Below, one piece after another: positions 58,184-64,000 of a stretch of 64,000 nt of DNA; positions within the stretch are counted from its first letter, which is position 1, and every line of letters starts with the position of its first letter. Location: positions 130,621,605-130,685,604 of the forward strand of contig CP136064.1 of the NCBI GenBank assembly GCA_032622095.1, given 5' to 3'. The notes beneath the pieces were generated by a model, which had not been told where the DNA came from, did no database searches, and worked only from the letters and a program-made list of their open reading frames with translations. Made by a program: the position numbers and the translations under genes. The stretch comes from Siphonodentalium dalli (Eukaryota; Mollusca; Scaphopoda; Gadilida; Siphonodentaliidae).

Positions 58184-58500
58184 CAGAGGCGGACTGGCCG
58201 ATCGGGAGGCCGGAAAAATTCTGATTCCACGTGATTTTCTATCAAGCGAGAATCCGAGGGTTTTTTTTACGGTTTGGGGGGGGGGGGGGTATATCATATG
58301 TGGTTGGGCCGACCAACCACAACTTGGGCCGCAAATGAAACCGACGTGGGCCGCCACATGTGTTGTTTAACCAGCCGTGTATCCAATAAGATGGTACTCT
58401 TCTCACATAAATTCATGAGGGCAGAGGCGGACTGCATGGCTGATCGGGAGACCGGGAAAATTCCGGACGTGGGCCGCCACATGTGTTGTTTAACCAGCCG
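58184..58500 (+). repeat. Direct repeat with hAT-like terminal motif
   Basis: cagaggcggactg + gatcgggag occurs at 58184 and 58422. gacgtgggccgccacatgtg + ttgtttaaccagccg occurs at about 58342 and 58468. The first motif resembles an hAT end; the other end was not found. Confidence 0.45.
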
Positions 58501-59694
58501 AATTGGCTAATCGTAATTTTGACATTAAATGAACTTGTCGGCATCATATAACACCACGTAAAGACCCCATTAATCTCGAGATTTTAACAGTAACTCCCAG
58601 CTGTAAATCCCAAAAAAATTCTTACGCACCCCTTCCCCAATTGAAATTTACAAGAAAATAGGAATGCTTCAGTTGATGCCAGTCTAGTTTATCGGATTCG
58701 AGATTTTCTTGTATAGTTTTCAAAATGTTCTCACCCCGGGCCGAACAACCATGAACAGCCCGGTGTGTCCTGGTCTCTTGTCTGTAGCCGTGTGCATTTG
58801 TCTGGAGTTAGACCGCTAGATGTTAGATTTTATGCAATTTTTCAGGTAAAAATATCTGAATGGTCTCATACCGGGAATATATAGAACCATGGTTTATGAA
58901 TATATATGATATTAGACCAGAGGTGCAAATGGAATTATGCAAAAACATGTATTTGGTCTGCATCTGATTCAAGGGCGGGATTTAACTCTCAACCACCCAC
59001 CCTACCTGTATGTTTGCTGTTTGATACTGGTATAATAATATATAGATTCCTATTGATTTCTAAGCTGCCTGGGTGGAGGCAATGAGGCTGTAGATTTGAT
59101 TTTTCAACCAGTAACAGTCCACATTTTCCTACTTCGGGTTAAACTGTTCGACCGAAATCGCCACAAATGTTAACAGGTCTATTTTGCTGATATTTAGTAT
59201 GAAGGGTTCTTTGGTGTCTGGTATTGAAATTTATTCAGATGTGGTCACCAGGTTAAATAGGGTGGGACCAGGGACATAACTGTATGTCTCTATAGTCATT
59301 CTTAAATTGTCTTCTCAAGAGAGGTTGGACTATTTAGCTTACATATAGTATGGATGATCCTTTAGTGACTGATATTCAGATTTGTTAACAAATGACGGGG
59401 GCTATGGGGAGTTAACAATTTTATGTTTAAAAAATCATTGAAATACCAAATTCATTAAAACATCTTCCTTGGAACTACCTAACTGATTAATCTGACATAC
59501 ATGTATGGTGTTTTGGGTCCATGGATAAATGGGCTTCAAACATGTCTAAATGGTTTTATAAAAAGGTGCTTGTGAGATTGGAAATTTCCAAAAATTGAGA
59601 AAGTTTGAGATGTCGGTTGTGAAATTCCAACCCAAGACTTGGGAGTCTGGTGCCCGGTCGGGAGGGGACTTGTTGAGCTGGAGGAGGGGGTGAT
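58501..59694. other. Unassigned interval
   Basis: Contains at 58790-58870 a segment related to the gctaggattttt-caggttcagatt repeat at 53.1 kb. No gene, RNA or TIR element recognised. Confidence 0.4.
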
Positions 59695-59760
59695 CAGTAG
59701 TGAACAGTGGGCAATTTCATGGTGGATATTCACCTTGAAATTACCCACTGTACACTACTG
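59695..59760. repeat. Hairpin with 25-bp arms
   Basis: cagtagtgaacagtgggcaa... and the inverse at 59736-59760 pair at 23 of 25 positions around a 16-nt loop. Confidence 0.6.
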
Positions 59761-59923
59761 AAGCCTCTCTATGCTTATGAAAAGTTCTGACTATTGTGGT
59801 CTCCAGAGTCCCAGTCTTTGCAGTCTGGTGAGCGACCCCACAGTCTTTGACTGTCTTGTTGGTTAACCCATTGCTTGTTCACACCGGATAAAATTGTTAA
59901 CCAAATTTTTTATATGCCAGTTG

Positions 59924-60046
59924 CAGCCCTCTTAATTCAGATTGTTTGGCTTCGGCAATCTGCTACAGCAACAGTATGCCGTGGCCCAGTTTGCTTCAGC
60001 AAAATGCTTCGGCAATGCTGATTGCCGTAGCCAATTATGAAGGCTG
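59924..60046. mobile_element. Short palindromic MITE (CAGCC ends), second copy
   Basis: Near-identical to 57015-57124, with a small internal insertion (cagcaaaatgct). Flanked by CAGTTG on both sides (59918-59923, 60047-60052). Confidence 0.7.
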
Positions 60047-60052
60047 CAGTTG

Positions 60053-61204
60053 TATTATGTTATTTGTCAGTCCATTTGTTCATCCATGCTAACATTTGGC
60101 AACTATGGGGTAATTATGGTATTTTGTCCAGCCCGTCATGGTTTTTTTATTTTTAAACTTAGCTCTACTAGGGCCCTGCGAATCTGAGTTTACAGTCAAA
60201 TCAAATTTTGAATTCAATTGGGGATGAGGTTCGCGAATCAAATCTCAATTCGAATATATACAGCTACATGTATGCGCAAAATAATTGACCCCTTTAACGT
60301 GGATGTAGGCCGGTAGTTACCGTTCGTACCACCAGTAAACCACAATCAAGTGGTATTACAACGAATAATAGCGACTGACATGTGGTGTTCATCGGTAGTC
60401 TTACCACGGTAATGATTTTTAACTGCGATAACCCAGTAAATAAATGCCAAATACATTTTTTGTGACTGCAATAACGGTAAATTCAATCTATAAATTTTTA
60501 AACTCATCCACATTTGACCTACTAGTATGCCATGTTCAATCGCAAAGTATTTAGTTCACAAATACCATATCAGGGTATCTTTATTTTCATGTTAACTAAA
60601 CACATAGTAATTCAGTACATGTACATTGTTTATTCAGCATAAATGTATATGTATGAGGTTGGTCACTGCAACATTGCAATTGCATCAACAGTGCAGCTAC
60701 GATTGTCCGTGTCTTTGAATATGTCAGTGGCTTGAAAGACATCTGACATTCAATTTGGCAGGTGTAGAAAAGTCATACCCACTCGCTTTTTGAAGCCTAT
60801 TTTTCTGAGTTGTATTGCTATCTGTTGTTAGGAGTATACCACCATGTGTGGCCAGGCTATAATCACAGAATAAAGGGTGCAGGTCTTATATTTCGGCGAG
60901 AATCCAATTCTAGATTCTCGTAAATATTCTCGCAAATTACCCTGGATTCTCATGAAAAAGTATGTATAGATTCTCACAAAATCAGATGAAATATATGCCC
61001 TGGGGTGATTGTGTTAAATTTGACACATACTAATACCAGTACCTGTCCATTCTGTTTTTATTGATTTAAATGCCCGCAGCCTTATGAAACAAAAAGTTCT
61101 GGCCATAGAGGTGGCCTTGTATGCCAGAGACTGGTCTTGTCAGCCAGAGAGGCAGCACATCGAATGGTAGGTGTACTACCATGTGGAATTAGCTCAGTTA
61201 AATT
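60053..61204. other. Unassigned interval
   Basis: No gene recognised. A run of attctcg-type motifs lies at about 60895-60985 (gattctcgtaaatattctcg). Confidence 0.4.
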
Positions 61205-61450
61205 AACCCATAAATACCAAATGTTGGTTCATCCGTCCATATGTTCGCTTTTGGTTGATAACATTAGATAGTCTCAACTGAAGGGAATGAAATTTGGTAT
61301 GTGGGTTGTGTCCACAAATTTTAACGCAGGTAAGTCCCTTTTTGTTCAAATTCGCAATAAATTTTCATCTCTCTAGCCCAAAAATACAAGTCAAGTTTAA
61401 ATATTTGGGTTTTGACCACCAATTTTCACCAGGGATATGCCATCTGTTGG
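61205..61450 (+). repeat. Degenerate relative of the 171-bp repeat
   Basis: tgataacattagatagtctc, aaatttggtatgtggg, acaagtcaagttt and ccaattttcaccag follow the same order and spacing as in the 7.85-8.87 kb units. One to one-and-a-half units. Confidence 0.45.
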
Positions 61451-62405
61451 AATTGCCACGACCAAGTCTAAATCGCCTGAGATAACTTGAGCAACACTTT
61501 TGAAAAAATGTTCAACTATCACATAACATTGCACAGTGAGTTTATGTGGTCAGCCATTCAAAATGTATCCACATGGCACATATTACTAATTAGCCCCTTC
61601 TAGATTTCAGTCAATGCTCAAAGGGGCTCGAGAAACAAATGATGAATAAATTTGCCAATAATATAAAAGTCCATATAACCATTAGTACATCTCATATAAA
61701 AGAAATAATACCCTGTATCTCCTACGATATGTGCCCGATTGGGTTAACATTTTGAACATACATGTATGTGGTAAATCCAGTACATGGAGTGAGTAAATTA
61801 TCCAATTTGATTTTCTAACTTTCTTCTAAATGTCGCTTCATTTGAATTTTTGCCATTATCAAAAACAAGTCTGGAAAATGTTTGTCATTGCTCCCTATGG
61901 GAGACTCGCATATATAAGATAATGCATTGGCACAGGGTTTTTTTGTAAAATTTCAAGAAGCTCCATTCATGGAAGGGTTGTACAGTAAAGTAATTGAGAC
62001 AATTTCGTTTTTTGATGATCGGTTGTCCGTATCATTTCTACAACAAAATTATCACCTTATATTTACTTGGCTACACAATTTTAATGTGTGATCGCCACAG
62101 AACATTTTTTTTAAGAGTACATATATATATGTCCATATTTTGCTGTGGGTGTAGAGTATTCTCGGATAGAATAAATATACCCAAAGCAAAAACTAAGCGA
62201 GGGGCACCTAATGGTTGAGTCTGGGATATTTGGCACTTAGAACGTGGCTAGATGGTTTGGTGGGGAGGGTCGACATCTTGGTACTTCCAACTGAAGCCCC
62301 CCCCCCCCCCCCCAACCCCTTGAACGACACAAACTAAGTTTGCGTAATTCAATTTGCAAAACCCCATGGGGCTTGATTTTTCTGAACTTTTCCATCACAG
62401 ACCAC
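61451..62405. other. Unassigned interval
   Basis: No gene or clear repeat. A C-run of 15 or so at about 62299-62313. Confidence 0.4.
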
Positions 62406-62599
62406 TACAGTAATGCCCTAATTAATGGACTCCATAACCACAGCAGGATTTAGTCGGAAATATGGCTTGTTGTCATTCATTGGAAAGCTCTCGGAGAGCT
62501 TTCTGGTGAATGGCAACAAGCCATATTTCCGACTAAATCCTGAAAGTTACCAATAATTCTGCTGTGGTTACGGAGTCGATTAATTAGGGCATTACTGTA
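62406..62599. mobile_element. Palindromic MITE with TA duplication (Tc1/mariner-like)
   Basis: TA at 62406-62407 and 62598-62599 flank CAGTAATGCCCTAATTAAT and its inverse. The arms run almost to the centre (gatttagtcggaaatatggc / inverse; gaaagctctc / ggagagcttt), about 190 bp in all, with a short unpaired stretch in the right arm (aagttaccaataatt). A TA duplication and CAGT start fit Tc1/mariner-derived MITEs. Confidence 0.75.
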
Positions 62600-62966
62600 A
62601 ATGGTAGCATATTCTAAATGGATCAGTAGTCTTGTGGCCACTATCCATGCAGGGGATGAAAAGGATGGTTCGGCCCAGTATGCGAATTTATTTAGATCTG
62701 AACCTGAAAATTACAACACCTAATTGTCTGTGATATTGATGAATGCCAGGAAAATTCGCACCCCAATTTATTGTGTTTTAAAAAATTAATTAACAGCTTT
62801 AACTGGCCACTGAGAACATCACAAGACAAATAGGTCGGACGGCCCGGTGGTTCTGAATATGAAAATTGTTCATTCTTAGCATCTAGACTGGCCTCAAGAT
62901 GTTCAAATTGGGGGAAATTTCCAACCTGATACCCATCCAAATGTTGGAAAATTGCCAACTAATCAA

Positions 62967-63111
62967 GGGGGGGGGGGGGGGGTCGGAAAAAAATTTCAGG
63001 CACGTATGGCATTTTTTCCCTTTCGATCATTTTTTGTACCCACCCACCCCCACCGCCAATTTTTTTTCTGTTTTCGGCAGTTTTTTCCGACCATTTTTTT
63101 ACACCCCCCCC
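62967..63111. mobile_element. Short G-run-ended inverted-repeat element
   Basis: It starts with a G-run then gtcggaaaaaa, and ends ttttttccgacc...tttttacaccccccc. The ends are inverted and imperfect. Related C/G-run-ended fragments occur at about 24940-24970 and 63410-63490. Confidence 0.45.
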
Positions 63112-64000
63112 TTTTAACACTAAAACAGAGATTTGCGGGGGGAATTCACTGTAAACAGCTGTATATGAATTTCTGTGCATACTATTTATCATGGATGTTA
63201 ACATGGACATGTAAATAGGAATGAGTCATTTTGAGGTCATTCGGCCAAAAAAACATGGCTGCCAGCGGCCATCTTGGATTTCAAAATTTGCAACAAAATA
63301 CAACACGATAACTGCCTGCAGTCAGTTTACAGTTAGAATTACATTATTTCTCTCAACTCATTGCCAAAACACTAAAAAAACAAGCAGGAAATTTTATTTT
63401 TAGTTGCGGAAAAAATTGCTTGTTGGTGGCTTTGACCACCCACCCACACCGGCATATGTGCCGGATTTTTTTTTTTCCACCCCCCCCCTGAACTAATGGC
63501 CATTTGAGTCCAAAGTTTTTCAAATGAAAGGAATATATGCAAATGTTCTAAAATAAACAAATATGTCACTAATAAATTGAACATTGGAAAATCAAACCTA
63601 ATTTTGGTATAATTTCCAACTAAATGTTGTGTGAGGTTTGGCTATAGGGGGGGGGGGGGGTAAGACCCCTGCATAACCAGCCCATGTCATCACGCCCCTG
63701 TCTGGCACCCCATGACAAAGGAGTGGTCTTGCATTCACTGATGATGAGAAATCATCAATATTAGATTTTGTTGGAAAACAGGATGGGACCACAACCCCTA
63801 GCTTGTCCATGAGGGTTGGCCCCATCGGGGAGATCTGCAGTAGTCTGCCCGGTAGATATAATTGGGAGATATCCTGGTGCCACCCATATTGGAAAAGATA
63901 TATTTTTAAAGTAGAAAAGATACAGAAATCAAGGGGACAATAAGAATGTGCTCTCATAACCACAAAACTACACGAAAGTCATCACAATCAACTCAAATAC
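63112..64000. other. Unassigned right edge
   Basis: No gene recognised. A related homopolymer-ended fragment lies at 63410-63490, and a G-run at 63647-63660. Confidence 0.4.

Noticed and set aside
61183-61215. tRNA A-box-like ttagctcagttaa
   Set aside because: No B box at a suitable distance and no cloverleaf.

Overview
Eukaryotic genomic DNA, most likely from a marine invertebrate (lophotrochozoan or mollusc-like; this is inference, since no rRNA, Hox or mitochondrial marker is present). It is AT-rich, has introns, carries LINE reverse transcriptases and is dominated by nested transposable elements. I can defend only one host-type gene: a split, three-exon zincin-like (HExxH) gene on the + strand at about 46.6-51.7 kb.

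Layout. (1) 1-3455: head-to-tail array of non-autonomous Helitrons (family X, + strand; each begins TCTAY...TATATTTTG and ends hairpin + CTAG). (2) 4421-23059: an 18.6-kb foldback-type element. Its ends are a 56-bp terminal inverted repeat (2 mismatches) flanked by a perfect 8-bp target duplication TGTAATAT (4413-4420 and 23060-23067). Its arms (about 3.1 and 3.3 kb) are inverted arrays of a 473-484 bp satellite unit. The 12-kb middle carries a 171-bp tandem repeat, a TTAA-flanked MITE, a 6.4-kb tandem array of minus-strand Helitrons (families Y and Z), a 76-bp minisatellite, and a further Y-X Helitron pair. (3) 24552-28445: a TTAA-flanked long-TIR element carrying a nested hAT-like element with G-run ends. 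(4) 30298-44080: a long-TIR element with 9-bp duplication GGTATTAAT (Mutator-like). Into it went a TTAA MITE and LINE B (+), and into LINE B went LINE A (-). LINE A is flanked by 1.35-kb direct repeats of LINE B. (5) 46634-51714: the metalloprotease-like gene, with a frame break in exon 1. (6) 51715-64000: no recognisable gene; several smaller TIR elements and MITEs, a minisatellite carrying a perfect 39-nt palindrome, and degenerate repeats.

How the parts relate. Almost everything is explained by successive insertion, and the order can be read from interrupted repeats: the TTAA MITE at 56.8 kb splits a minisatellite and is itself split by a CAGCC-ended MITE; the Helitron pair at 17.2-19.0 kb splits a minisatellite; LINE B splits a TIR arm. 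No intact transposase, Rep/helicase or integrase is visible, so all DNA elements here look non-autonomous, and both LINEs are broken. Superfamily names are inferred from termini and target duplications, not from database matches.
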